DNA of 64,000 bases from Rhodamnia argentea. Lineage: Eukaryota > Streptophyta > Magnoliopsida > Myrtales > Myrtaceae. Positions 1 to 10,319 of this stretch are shown here, piece by piece (position 1 is the first letter of the stretch; each line of letters begins with the position of its first letter). The translations under genes and the position numbers were made by a program. The notes below the pieces were generated by a model, which was not told where the DNA came from, made no database searches, and was given only the letters and a program-made list of their open reading frames with translations. Location: NCBI RefSeq assembly GCF_020921035.1, contig NC_063160.1:7584501-7648500 (forward strand), given 5' to 3'.

Positions 1-1030
1 AGTGAAAAGCAATGCCAATCCTCGGCTTCATCCTCCTATCAGACCCCTCGAAGCCTCTGGACAAAGATTTGGAGCGCCAATGCCACTCCAAAAATCAAGC
101 TTTTCTTATGGAAAATATGTCAGAATGCATTACCAACGAAATCGAACTTATTCAAGAGAATTATCGTCGAAGAAGATACCATTGAACTTTGCAGTCAACA
201 ACCAGAGACTCTAGAGCATCTATTCTTGTTATGCCCTTGGACACGCCAGGTTTGGTCAAACCCCACCCTCCATATCCTCATCGACAGCCGTGGGCTCGCC
301 AGAATTGAAGAATGGATGTTGAATTTCAAGAGTACCTCGGTGAGCTTTGAACTTTTAGCTGTGAGACTTTGGCATATATGGAAATCTAGAAACAATTTCA
401 CCTTTCGCCAACAAACTCCAAATCCACGGTATCTCGTGAGTTCGGCATGAGCCATGCACCAGAACATCAGCAGATGGAGCAAATCGGTAAGGAAAAATGA
501 CTCGGTAGGAGGAGAATTACAGCGGATCTGGCTCCGTCCGCCGCAAGCAGCCCTCAAGGTAAATATTGAGGGATCTTTTAGAGAAGGCTCGACGGAAGGA
601 GCAATTAGCTGTGTGTGTCGCGATTTTAACGGTGTTTTGGTGGACGGCTTCACAAAATCTGTGCGCGTAACCTCAGCAGCTCAAGCGGAAGCGAAGGCTC
701 TCACTGAAACCCTACATTTCCTTGGCACACGAAGTCATCTAAGTCTTCAACTTGAGTCAGACTCTTTAGTTCTGATGCGAGCAGCAACAGGAGTAGATCA
801 ATTTCCTTGGGATGGAGAGGCGCTTATAGGTGCAGCTAAGAGGAAGCTCATGGGCTTTAAAAGTCTTTCCCTAGCCCATTTGCAATAGAAATGCAAACAA
901 GGTTGCAGATTGGTTGGTTAAAGCTCATAGAGATAGACACATGGCTTCTGATTGGGTGTCCAAACCCCTTGAAACCTATGGGCTCTTCTTCTGGCCAGAA
1001 CTCCTTTTCTACGGGGTCACGACATCATGT
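1..1030 (+). mobile_element. 3' end of a decayed LINE (zf-RVT plus RNase H region)
   Basis: Remnant of the C-terminal part of a non-LTR retrotransposon polyprotein, in several frames. Positions about 70-300 encode a reverse-transcriptase zinc-binding region (KIKLFLWKICQNALPTKSN, then ETLEHLFLLCPW). Positions about 520-890 encode a plant RNase H-like domain: KVNIEGSF, where the usual first acidic residue is Asp rather than Glu, then CRDFNGVLVDGF, AEAKAL and LESDSLVL. After a stop and frameshift near 888 the frame resumes with NKVADWLVKAHRD and a C-terminal GLFFWPELLF. Stops and frameshifts make it non-functional. The related LINE at 13.2-15.9 kb shares the zf-RVT wording. The last part of this tail (from 986) is also duplicated at 8134, so the LINE was present before the DUF247 units were duplicated. 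Confidence 0.85.
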
Positions 1031-1960
1031 TGTTTACGCTTACAATGAGGAGACAGATAACCCTCATGAGTCATACATTTTCCCTTCGACAAACGGGTAT
1101 GCCGAACCTTATTTTTCTTGTTTTGCCTTTTGAGTCTACCTCTTTTTAATCATCGCTGCTTCGTTTGCTCATAAAGCTGAAATTCTCACGATTAACATGA
1201 CCCACGTTTACGCATACAAGCTACGATTATTGACTGTCTGTTTAATTAGGTCGAAGAAAATGATGGGATTATAAATAATAATAAAAAATTAGGCGAGCAG
1301 ATGATGAGAGGGCTCAATTTTGATTTTCAACGTTTGGCAAAACCATAAAAACACAGGTGACACTTGCTATTTTCGCAGTATTTTCAATCTATTAAATTAT
1401 TATTTGCCACGAAAAGAGAAAGTTGAGGCCTTTTCATATAAGAAGGGAAAAAAAATTGAAATTGGTGTAATTATTATATTTTTTTTCTTCTTAATTTTTG
1501 GTCGGAGGTTTGAGTCTCTTAAGGCACACACCACTTGGTCATTAATCTCGTCTTTGAAAGGAAATTATTGGTCGAGGCAATATATTTCATTGTCAGATGA
1601 ACCACAGTCCGCCATTGTTGCACTAAATGTCATCTGTTGTTATAAACATTAGAGTCCATTGCGCACGTGATAACAATGATCCTATCCTTTAGACTCTAAT
1701 TTGGATCCATTACTTTATTGTTATGAACGGTGCGGAGCATACCATCATCTCTGCAAATTGAACTCGAAAGTTGCGTGGCAGATATAGTTCATGGGTTCTG
1801 AGTTTGAGACCACCTATCAAATATTCTTTTCACCAGGATGGTGAGACCTCCACATCTTGAGCATTCATCTGCAAATTGGCTGCTAATACTCAATCAGTCA
1901 CCCGGATTTTCACCGGAATCTTCTCACTCCTCATTAGATAATTCCCACTACAAAGAGAAC
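986..1960. repeat. 3' flank of DUF247 unit 1 (duplicated segment)
   Basis: This non-coding stretch matches 8134-8766 closely in order and sequence, starting in the LINE tail and running to the DUF247 stop codon. A block of about 334 bases (1167-1500) is missing from the second unit. The part at 1505-1760 is also recognisable at 12090-12370. The part at 1383-1480 (CTATTAAATTATTAT and the following AAGAAGGGAAA stretch) resembles 6778-6870. No gene is seen here. Confidence 0.8.
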
Positions 1961-3430
1961 TCAAGAACGAGGCCAGTAGTAGCCATAGACTGCATAGAAG
2001 GTCTGTGCGGAAGTAAGCACAAGCAAAACGAAAGCAGCAATTATGGAAATGATTGACCAGGGGTTGTCGAAGTACTTGTTCTTGAGAATGGCTCTCCACC
2101 CTCTCCACTTGCGGGCGAGAGAACGAGCACCGAGAGACCTAACACAGACCAGGTAAATCACTTTAATGACCGCAACGCAACTATTAGGGAAATTGGGAAT
2201 GGATCCGAAGTAGTAATCCGCCAGATCAGAAGACAGTGCATCCAGATAGCTGTCACAGATGTTGAAGGCCAGCTCCCGGCAAAGCCGGTTGAAGAGGTCA
2301 GCGACCTCGGCGTCGCTCCCAAGGCAGTGCTCGATGATCTCATGCTTGTAGAGGTACCGGACGTCTTCGGGGGAGTTCATCAATCTGTGCATAAAGATTA
2401 CGTACGAGGTAATGTGGTTCCCGCAATCGAATTGAGACTGCTCGAAGGCTATCAAGTTGAGAAAGAGCGACCTCGTCCCGTCGTGGATCATAAGCTTGGG
2501 AATCTCGAGGATCCCGTCCTTGTACATGAACCGTATGTCCCCCAAAACGCTCCCATATCCCCTCCTCAACTTGATCCCGGATTCCCGGAGCACGGTCAGG
2601 CAGGGAATGAGCTGTTCCCGGTTATGCGCCCACTCCTGGGTCTTCTTTTGCTCCAGGTCCCGGGGCAGGAGGCTCCACCAGAGCACTTTGAGGCAGTGGA
2701 GCTGGTTGGGTGACGGGTCCAACTCCAACCTTCCGCCAATCTCGGAATGGAAGAAGTTGAGCACCATCCCGTGCACGCGCAACTCCAGGTCCGCAAGGCC
2801 GAGCTGGAGGCCGAGCAGGCGGTCGAGTATGAAGAACGGGATCTGATTCTCGAGCAAAATCATGTCGCGCATGATCCGGGTCTTGAGCATCGATCCCCAC
2901 GTTGAGAAGATGGGGTCATTGCAAGGGTAGCCCAGTTTCTCGAACCCCTGTTCATATCCTCGGAGCAGCTCGATCACAAAGCATCCGTCGAGAACCATCA
3001 TCTGCACGAACTCGTCGCTGCTCATAGATATAGTCCCCTCGTAGCAGGCGCGAGCTCTCTGCTCGACCTCCTTCACCGAGTCTAGATAGAGGCCTATCTC
3101 GTGATGGGAGCGCGCGAGGATCTGGTGCAAGCAGCGCAACTTGTGCTCCTCCATAGGACGGAGGTGCTCCTCACCGTGGTGGTATGGCCCGAGGGAGACG
3201 ATCTGCGGGACATAGGCCTTCTTGTCGCCATCCTTGAGATGGTGCGGGATCCGGCAAATGGAGAGGTTTGCCCATCGGCTCTCCACCACGTCGTGGCGAG
3301 GTTGCTCGGACGAGGGCACTCTTGGCTCATCTTTGGGGATGTTTTCGGCGCCGTTGTTGTCGACCACGATCTGGTGAGCCTCGGATGGTTCTTGCTGTGC
3401 CTCCGGGTGTCCAGATTCCACAGCAGCCAT
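1961..3430 (-). CDS. DUF247 (UPF0481) membrane-anchored protein, copy 1
   Basis: Single-exon 489-residue protein of the plant DUF247 family, whose biochemical role is unknown. In grasses, DUF247 genes are linked to the S and Z self-incompatibility loci; that is family knowledge and not evidence for this gene. The N terminus (1-50) is acidic and low-complexity. The family signature starts at ICRIPHHL (residues 58-65) and continues with AYVPQIVSLGPYHHG (72-86) and the ME..K motif (93-97). A C-terminal hydrophobic span at about 459-481 is followed by a short tail ending WPRS, as expected for a tail-anchored protein. The start is the ATG at 3430, matched by copy 2. The frame is intact and length is normal. 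Its close relative at 8767-10224 has a TATA-like box 71 bases upstream of the ATG; here that position is interrupted by inserted DNA from about 3493, so expression is doubtful. Confidence 0.9.
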   Translation of the reverse strand: MAAVESGHPEAQQEPSEAHQIVVDNNGAENIPKDEPRVPSSEQPRHDVVESRWANLSICRIPHHLKDGDKKAYVPQIVSLGPYHHGEEHLRPMEEHKLRCLHQILARSHHEIGLYLDSVKEVEQRARACYEGTISMSSDEFVQMMVLDGCFVIELLRGYEQGFEKLGYPCNDPIFSTWGSMLKTRIMRDMILLENQIPFFILDRLLGLQLGLADLELRVHGMVLNFFHSEIGGRLELDPSPNQLHCLKVLWWSLLPRDLEQKKTQEWAHNREQLIPCLTVLRESGIKLRRGYGSVLGDIRFMYKDGILEIPKLMIHDGTRSLFLNLIAFEQSQFDCGNHITSYVIFMHRLMNSPEDVRYLYKHEIIEHCLGSDAEVADLFNRLCRELAFNICDSYLDALSSDLADYYFGSIPNFPNSCVAVIKVIYLVCVRSLGARSLARKWRGWRAILKNKYFDNPWSIISIIAAFVLLVLTSAQTFYAVYGYYWPRS

Positions 3431-3495
3431 TTTCTTGTGAAGAATTGGTCTTTGTTGCGCTGCCTCTGCCTTTCTTAGGTTTTGATAATTGTATT

Positions 3496-4565
3496 GCCGA
3501 GCACGAGGGGGGCCCTCCCCACTTTACAGCTATGAAGCACCGACACACCAAACCCCTCGGCGTGTCGGTGTGGGACACGCGTCGGACTCGGACACGCGCC
3601 TGATACGCTCTGACACGCGTTCGACACGGGGTCAACGCGTGTCGGAGATCCGACACGTAGTCAACGCCAGCGACACGCCGGGGGACAAGCGAGTCGGTGA
3701 GGAAAGAGGGCGGGGAAAGGTATACCCGAAGAGCAGAGAACGGTGGGGGAAGGAGTAAGAGCGTTTCGGGCCATGAGAGAGATGAGAGAGGGAGCCGGTG
3801 ACGCAAGCGCCCAAGTAGAGAATAGCCTTCGTGTACGCCGGAGCAGAGAGAGCGAACGAGCCGGAAGACAGAGCGAGAGAGCGCCGGAGGACAGAGCGAG
3901 TAGCAAAAATCATGGTGGTTGACGCCGCGGTTGGTTTCGCGAGACAGAGAGGACTATAGAGAGAGGGGCTGAGATTTTTTCAGGAAATGAAGAGACAGAG
4001 AGGGGGGCAACAGAGAGGAGACGGAGGTTTTCGGTGGTGTTTTCAAAACAGAGAAGAGGGGAGAGAGAGAGAGAGAGAGAGAGAGGAGGAGAACGGTGTC
4101 AGAGATTTTTTAAAAAGTAAAGAGAGAAGGGGAGGAGACGTGAGAGAGGAGAGGAAGCGTCCAGATAACAGGATTTATTTTTTTTATTTTTTATTTATTT
4201 TCTAGGCTGGTTGGGATCAAATTACGGAAGTATTCATGCCATGAGCTTTCTTTTGATTATAAGAACTCTTTTGGTAAATTTTCTATTTTATAAAAAATTA
4301 TAAAAATAATAATATACATGCATATATAAAATATGTTTAATATATAACGTGTCCCAACGCCTCGAAATTTTTTATTTTTTGAGAAAGAACGTGTCGGCGT
4401 GTCGTGTCGTATCGTGTCTCGTGTCCCGTGTCGTGTCCGTGCTACATGGCTTTACAGTAGGTACCGTACCTGCTGCAGGGGTGCCGAGCAAGCGGCCGCT
4501 CAGCACTCACACTGTCGAACGGCCGCCCGCTCCCCTAGCAAAATACCAAGCGGGCCGTGCTCGGC
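3496..4565. repeat. Outer inverted repeat GCCGAGCACG around the TIR element
   Basis: GCCGAGCACG at 3496-3505 is answered by CGTGCTCGGC at 4556-4565, each bordered outside by ATT (3493-3495 and 4566-4568). The right side also holds its own GCCGAGCA at about 4483, so 4481-4567 can fold alone into a GC-rich hairpin. This may be the edge of an older insertion with a 3-bp target duplication into which the 920-bp TIR element landed. The 10-bp match is short, so this is tentative. Confidence 0.4.
3530..4449. mobile_element. 920-bp non-autonomous TIR DNA transposon with 8-bp TSD
   Basis: The left terminus CTATGAAGCACCGACAC (from 3530) pairs with the right terminus GTGTCCGTGCTACATGG (to 4449), 14 of 17 positions complementary. 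The identical octamer CTTTACAG flanks both sides (3522-3529 and 4450-4457), as expected for an 8-bp target-site duplication (hAT-like; a 9-bp MULE-type duplication would need one mismatch). Both subterminal regions are crowded with GACACG/CGTGTC motifs in opposite orientation (3556-3680 and 4390-4440). The interior is purine-rich with a GA microsatellite near 4060-4083 and has no transposase. Confidence 0.75.
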
Positions 4566-4689
4566 ATTCTAGGCATTGAGTGAGGCTTGGCCAGCACCAA
4601 CACTGTTGAGCGGATCCCAAAATAATAAATATATATTTTTTAATTTATTTTGGTAATTTTTTTTAATCGTAATTTGGAAAAAAAGTATC

Positions 4690-4800
4690 TCGACCATGAT
4701 CCGGAGTCCAGATTCCACAGCAGCCATATCTTATAAAGAAGTGGTCTGTGTTTCACTGCCTTTCCCTTTCTTGAGTTTTAATCTTTGAATTGATGCTTTC
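4690..4800 (-). pseudogene. DUF247 5'-end fragment (start codon and leader only)
   Basis: A short stretch aligns to the first codons and leader of both DUF247 genes: GATCCGGAG, then CAGATTCCACAGCAGCCAT (start codon complement at 4725-4727), then the leader ending TTGAATTGATGCTTTCTAAGC. Compared with copy 2 there is an internal deletion in the coding part, and nothing of the gene body remains. The position corresponding to the copy-2 TATA box reads TAGAAA instead of TATAAA. Confidence 0.65.
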
Positions 4801-5160
4801 TAAGCTCTCGCAAAAAAAAAAAATTAAAGAGAGAAGAAAGTAGAATTGAACGTATTGATCACGTGAAAGTACGACAAACAACACGCCCCAATTTTCCCAG
4901 ACAAGATACAATTATTGGGGACTGGCTTTTCATCTGTCCAATAAGAATCGGATGCCTCATGCCCAACGTGAGACACGTGTACATATGTGGTCCCGCTGTT
5001 TAATGCCTCGCCCCCCTTGAGATCAGCCTCAAAAGGACAATACGGGATTAGCTATCCAATTGACTTTTAATGTCTTCAGATTCTCTCTTTCACCATTATG
5101 GGTGTACTCATCTCGGTGAGGTGTATTTCAAGTATATAGAGAAAGAGCTGAACCATATAA
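4801..5160. other. Non-coding; resembles the upstream region of DUF247 copy 2
   Basis: No gene seen. Short blocks such as GGACTGGCTTTT, CGCCTCATGC (GATGCCTCATGC here) and ACGACA recur in the same order at about 10460-10540, so this is probably the ancestral DUF247 promoter region. Two G-box cores (CACGTG) occur near 4860 and 4975. Confidence 0.5.
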
Positions 5161-5164
5161 TTAA

Positions 5165-5487
5165 GGGGCAATTTGTCCAAAAAGTCCTAAACTTATTGAG
5201 TTTTGACAAATTCAGCCCTAAACTTTTTAATTATATCAATTGAAATTTAAATATTTTGAAAATTCATTAATTTAGTCATTTCGACCGATTTTAGCTGGAA
5301 ATTGATGATGTGAACGCCGACTATCCTACGTGGACATATAATTTCTTTGTTCATTGTTAAGGGCTGCTTGGGTGAGGATAGTGATCCATGCCGTGGCTAG
5401 CAAAGTTATCAATATAAAATTGTTGAGAATTAAATTGGTCCAATTGAAAAGTTTAAGATTGACCATTTTGATAATTTTTCCTCACTT
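5165..5487. mobile_element. MITE-like foldback element
   Basis: The left end (CAATTTGTCCAAAAAGTCCT) and right end (GACCATTTTGATAATTTTTCC) are imperfect inverted complements. The interior contains the TTTTAGCTGGAAATTG and ATCCTACGTGG motifs that also occur in the larger foldback at 44518-45171. There is no coding capacity. Target duplication not resolved. Confidence 0.55.
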
Positions 5488-5489
5488 TT

Positions 5490-6300
5490 GGATGATGTTT
5501 ACGCACGTGTCCACTCAGTAGGCAATCATGCTTTCTATGTTTCTGAATTTCCTTCTCTCTGAGGCCAAGAATGTGCATGTGAGGCGAGCGAAGATGATGC
5601 TCAATCAATTGATAAGATGCGAGCGTAAGATTAATTGCGATGGCCCAAATACCAAATAATTGGTCCTTTTTTTTGTTCCAAAAATTGTTTGTTCTTGATC
5701 CGTGAGGGACTGACCCTTTATTAACTGCTTAATCGAAGCAAAACTCGAGAATTAAGTTCGCAAAGATTTTTTTCACCTAATACTCATACAACGTGACGAT
5801 AGCACATAACAAAGTTGGTCAATAAAGAACGAGAACTTCGTAATTCATCCATCATGATGACTGTAATTAATGGAGAAATGCTCTATCAACTATGAATTTT
5901 GTAGATCGAATCTAACATATATTGCTAGGATGTGACAATATCACATGGGATGCATAATAATCAATATTTGTCACCTCGGTTGTATATCAATGCATACAGT
6001 ACTTCTCTTTTGAGAGAATCGAGTTTTCATCCGTTCCCACCCTCTAATCACCATTTTAAGGTGGATTACAAATATGGACATTCTAGGTGTGGATAATGCT
6101 TATAATATGTAATCCGATAAGACGTGGCAAGCACCAAGGGCAACATGGTCCTTTTATTGAAATTGATAATTTAGGACAGTGGTGTCCTCACCTCTCTCGG
6201 CAAAAGGTAGGACCTTTTCGCTTGAGTTGTCCGGGAAATATAAGGTGGACCAGCCTCGTGAGTTAGCCCAAATCAGACAGCGACACGTGGCTGCTAGGTG
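5490..6300. other. Intergenic, nothing recognised
   Basis: AT-rich single-copy-looking sequence without credible coding frames or RNA genes. Confidence 0.5.
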
Positions 6301-6880
6301 TTGGCCTTCATGTTGAATCTTGGCCCATTGACTTTTTTCTCTCATGCAGTGGATCCGCGGTTCCACCGGCCAACTTGTTGCAAATGTGCCGCCACATGGA
6401 CCTCTTGCCTCCTCCCTGATCAAGTTCTGCTATAGTCACGCTCTTTTAAAGTTCTCATCCAAGATATTTTGAATCCATAGGAAGACCATCAGAAATTGTT
6501 AGATGACAATTTCTAAGGAATGACTTAAATACCTCTATGTATAGGCAGTTCCAAGCACCAATATTTATTCCTTGTCATCATACCTTACTTATCATCTTCA
6601 GAATATCACCAATCATTCTTCTGATAAACCATTCCCTTTTCAACTACATAAATTAAAGCCATAAAATCATATGAAATATTAAGTTTTGAGCATCATGAGA
6701 ACGCTCAATTTTAATTTAATATATGGATACAATTATATATAAACAGATGCATAGACTTACTTTATACGTCAGGTGTTCAAATCTATTAAATTATTATCAT
6801 AAAAAAAAGAAAGAAAATTGATGTCTTTTTATAAGAAAGGAAAAGAGGAAAAGTTGAGGGTGGTGTGAGTGCATGCAAGG
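6300..6880. repeat. Upstream duplicated segment of DUF247 unit 1
   Basis: 6310-6580 matches 11765-12040 (for example AAGTTCTCAT-CAAGATATTT and GTATAGGC-GTTCCAA in the same spacing), giving a second anchor for the DUF247 unit duplication. 6778-6870 resembles 1383-1480 in the 3' flank of unit 1, suggesting the start of the next unit. No gene is seen. Confidence 0.6.
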
Positions 6881-8133
6881 AGGCACGACATTATAGCATA
6901 TCTAGAAACATCATGTGACCTAAACATGAAATTTCGAGTGTTACAGTACTGCATTACAATAAAAATATAAATAAAATTGATCACAAGGATCCCTTGTCAC
7001 AACTCTTTTAAGTTGGGATTAAAGGAGGTTGATGGGCGACGAGATAGCATTGAAGCTTTAAAAATGATGAAGGTGCATTACCCCCGGAGTCTGTCAAATC
7101 TTGGCATGTGTCGCAATGTTGATTACATCGTAATTTATCTTGAAATTGCCACTAGAATTGATAATTAGGGTTGGGGCGTATGGGCTCGCTTAAGCCCACG
7201 TTAAACGACATGGACTCGAAAGGCACTTTTGGATGAGTTGGACAAGGCTAATTATTTATAAAAACCAACCCGAGTATTTTGTGCATGGAACAATTCCTCT
7301 GGGCAAATCTGTGCAAAAAATCAGGCATGACATCCGAGGGCCCGACCAGAGGCCATCAAATGATCATTCCAGTCACCACTTATGCCCACTGCCTCCTCCG
7401 CCTCATCACGGTGGGCATTCGCCATCTAGCACCTGTGGCGGCGATGGATCGCGACAATGGTGGTGGCGTGCGTGTACCTCTTCCGTAGAGGTGAGTATGG
7501 TTTCAAGGTAGAATCGGGAATCAAATAACCAGACCGGTGAGAAAAGGTCTGGTTTCATGTTTCAGGATAAGCATGATAGGTTTCGGGTTCAAAAAATTGA
7601 GGAACCGGCTCCAATGTGTAGGTTCGGGTTAAGTGGAACTTGGAAGCCGAAACAAGTTTTTGTGTCCTTCGTAAGGATTATTCCATGAGGTTCGATGATG
7701 GGTACGCAATTTGAAACCACCAATCTAAGCTTTTATTTCCGGCGATATTTATGACTGAAACTTTTACTTTCTTAATATTTCAGAATTTTCAGGTGCCAAA
7801 ATATGAGTTATGGTAAGTGGATTGTAATAGCAAGTGATGGTAATTAAATGCGATGGTTCACTATAGTCGTTCAATTAAAGAATATGGATGGAACCTAGGT
7901 AAATCTTGAAATCGATCGTGAAATCTCTGAACCCGTGATAGGGTAGGTTTTAAGTTATAGAATATACATGGTAGATTTCAAGATTTAAAAAATGAACAAA
8001 TATGTTTCGACGGCTAGGTACCTGAAACCTATACGAGATTTGAAGGGGCTCACCCCTGTTACAAATCACGCGGGCATTTTGTGATTGCTTTGGTGATGAC
8101 CTCCTTCAGGGTGTTTGACCTTTGACGTATGCG
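6881..8133. other. Intergenic; degenerate dispersed repeat
   Basis: No gene. About 7530-7720 contains the GGTTTCGGGTTCAA / GAGGAACCGG wording (answered by AACCTAGG and GAAACC farther on), which resembles 46430-47020, so this looks like the decayed non-coding part of a dispersed element. The small GC-rich frame near 7280-7490 has no recognised domain. Confidence 0.45.
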
Positions 8134-8766
8134 TCTTCTGGCCAGAACTCCTTTTCTACGGGGTCATGTTGTTTACGCTAACAATGGGGAGACAGACAAC
8201 CCTTATGAGTCAAATACATTTTCCCTTCGACAAACGGGTATGCTGAACCTTATTTTTCTTGTTTTGCCTTTTGAGTCCACTTCTTTTTAATCATCGCTGC
8301 TTCGTTTGGTCGGAGGTTTGAATCTCTTAAGGCACACACCGCTTGGTCATTAATCTCGTCTTTGAAAGGAAATTATTGGTCAAGGCAATACATTTTATTG
8401 TCAGATGAACCACAGTCCACCATTGTTGCACTAATGTCATCTGTTGTTATAAACATTAGAGTCCATTGCGCATGTGATAACAATGATCCTATCCTTTCAA
8501 CTCTAATTTGGATCCATTACTTTATCGTTATGAACGGTGCGGTGCATACCATCAACTCTACAAATTAAACTCGAAAGTTGCGTGACAGATATAGTTCATG
8601 GGGTCTGAGTTTGAGACCACCTATCAAATATTCTTTTCACTAGGATGGTGAGACCTCCACATCTGGAGCATTCATCTGCAAATTGGCTACTAATACTCAA
8701 TCAGTCATCCGGATTTCACCGGAATCTTGTCACTCCTCATCAGATAATTCCCACTACAAAGAGAAA
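8134..8766. repeat. 3' flank of DUF247 unit 2
   Basis: Close copy of 986-1960. Compared with unit 1 it lacks 1167-1500. Both edges of that gap carry TTTG, which suggests a microhomology deletion in this copy. The duplication includes the LINE tail (GGCCAGAACTCCTTTTCTAC). Confidence 0.8.
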
Positions 8767-10224
8767 TCAAGAACGAGGCCAGTAGTAGCCATAGACTGCA
8801 TAGAAGGTCTGTGCGGAAGTAAGCACAAGCAAAACGAAAGCAGCAATTATGGAAATGATTGACCAGGGGTTGTCGAAGTACTTGTTCTTGAGAATGGCTC
8901 CCCACCCTCTCCACTTGTGGGCGAGAGAACTAGCAGCGAGAGACCTAACACAGAACAGGTAAATCAATTTAATGAACGCAACGCAACTATCAGGGTCATT
9001 GGGAATGGATCTGAAGAGGCGGTAATTCTCCAGATCATAAGACAGTGCAGAGAGATAGCTGCCGGAGATGTTGAAGGCCAGCTCCCGGCAAAGCCGGTTG
9101 AAGAGGTCAGCGACCTCAGCATCGTTCCCAAGGCAGTGCTCGATGATCTCATGGTCGCAGAGATACCGGACGTCTTCGGGGGATTTCATCAAGCTGTGCA
9201 TAAAGATTACGTATGAGGTAATGTGGTTCCCGCAATCGAATTGAGACTGCTCGAAGGCTATCAAGTTGAGAAAGAGCGACCTCGTCCCTTCGTGGATCAC
9301 AAGGTAGGGGATCTTGAGGATCCCGTCCTTGGCCATGAACCGTATGTCCCCCAAAATGCTCCCATATTCCCCCCTCAACTTGATCCTGGCTTCCCGGAGC
9401 ACGGTCAGGCAGGGAATGAGCTGTTCCCGATTGTGCGCCCACTCCGGGGTCTTCTTTTGCTCCAGGTCCCGGGGCAGGAGGCTCCGCCAGAGCACTTTGA
9501 GGCAGTGGAGCTGGTTGGGTGACGGGTCCAACTCCAACCATCCGCCAATCTCGGACTGGAAGAAGTTGAGCACCAGCCTGCCCGCGTGCAACTCCAGGTC
9601 CGCAAGGCCGAGCTGGAGGCCGAGCAGGAGGTTGAGTATGAAGACCGGGATCTGATTCTCGAGCAAAATCATGTCACGCATGATCCGGGTCTTGAGCATT
9701 GATCCCCACCTTGAGAAGATGGGGTCATTGCGAGGGTAGCCCAGTTTCCCGAACCCCCGGTCATATCCTCGGAGCAGCTCGATCACAAAGCATCCGTCGA
9801 GAAGCATCATCTGCACGAACTCGTCGCTGCTTATAGATATAGTCCCCTCGTAGCAGGCGCGAGCTCTCTGCTCGACCTCCTTCACCGAGTCTAGATAGAG
9901 GCCTATCTCTTGATGGGAGCGCGCGAGGATCTGGTGCAAGCAGCGCAACTTGTGCTGTTCCATAGGGCGGAGGCGCTCGTCGCCGTGGTGATACGGGCCG
10001 AGGGAGACGACTTGGGGGACATAGGCCTTCTTGTCGCCATCCTTGAGATAGTTCGAGATTCGGTAAATGGAGAGCTTTGCCCATGAGCACTCCATGTCGT
10101 CCTGGCGAGGTTGCTCGGACGAGGACACACTCGGCTCATCTTTGGGGCTGTTGTCGACCACGATCCGGAGAGCCTCGGATGGTTCTTGCTGTGCCTCCGG
10201 GAGTACAGATTCCACAGCAGCCAT
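8767..10224 (-). CDS. DUF247 (UPF0481) membrane-anchored protein, copy 2
   Basis: Single-exon gene of 485 residues, paralogous to the gene at 1961-3430 and very similar along its whole length. It has the same acidic N terminus, the DUF247 signature AYVPQVVSLGPYHHG, the RPMEQHKLRCLHQIL segment, and a C-terminal hydrophobic anchor before the WPRS tail. The open frame extends upstream to 10317, but I place the start at the ATG at 10224 because copy 1 and the 4.7-kb fragment share this codon and the extra 31 residues read through leader sequence. A TATA-like box lies 71 bases upstream (10295-10300). No frameshifts or stops. Function is unknown. A role at the membrane is inferred from the C-terminal span only. 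Confidence 0.9.
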   Translation of the reverse strand: MAAVESVLPEAQQEPSEALRIVVDNSPKDEPSVSSSEQPRQDDMECSWAKLSIYRISNYLKDGDKKAYVPQVVSLGPYHHGDERLRPMEQHKLRCLHQILARSHQEIGLYLDSVKEVEQRARACYEGTISISSDEFVQMMLLDGCFVIELLRGYDRGFGKLGYPRNDPIFSRWGSMLKTRIMRDMILLENQIPVFILNLLLGLQLGLADLELHAGRLVLNFFQSEIGGWLELDPSPNQLHCLKVLWRSLLPRDLEQKKTPEWAHNREQLIPCLTVLREARIKLRGEYGSILGDIRFMAKDGILKIPYLVIHEGTRSLFLNLIAFEQSQFDCGNHITSYVIFMHSLMKSPEDVRYLCDHEIIEHCLGNDAEVADLFNRLCRELAFNISGSYLSALSYDLENYRLFRSIPNDPDSCVAFIKLIYLFCVRSLAASSLAHKWRGWGAILKNKYFDNPWSIISIIAAFVLLVLTSAQTFYAVYGYYWPRS

Positions 10225-10294
10225 TTTCTTGTGAAGAATTGGTCTTTGTTGCGCTGCCTCTGCCTTTCTTAGGTTTTGATAATTGAATTGATGC

Positions 10295-10300
10295 TTTATA
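10295..10300 (-). promoter_or_regulatory. TATA-like box of DUF247 copy 2
   Basis: The minus strand reads GCTTATAAAGC here, 71 bases before the ATG at 10224. Copy 1 loses homology before this position. The 4.7-kb fragment has TAGAAA in its place. Confidence 0.5.
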
Positions 10301-10319
10301 AGCCCCCCCGGAAACATCC

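Noticed and set aside
195..653. 152-codon minus-strand ORF
   Set aside because: Antisense shadow of the LINE zf-RVT/RNase H remnant.
1505..1530. B-box-like GGTTTGAGTCTC motif in the DUF247 flank suggesting a SINE
   Set aside because: No A box at the right distance and no poly-A or target duplication.
4458..4500. Clustered KpnI, PstI and NotI sites that look like a vector polylinker
   Set aside because: They lie inside a GC-rich hairpin continuous with plant repeat sequence, and no vector backbone is present.
10225..10317. Upstream start for DUF247 copy 2
   Set aside because: The extra residues are translated leader, and the paralogue starts at the equivalent of 10224.
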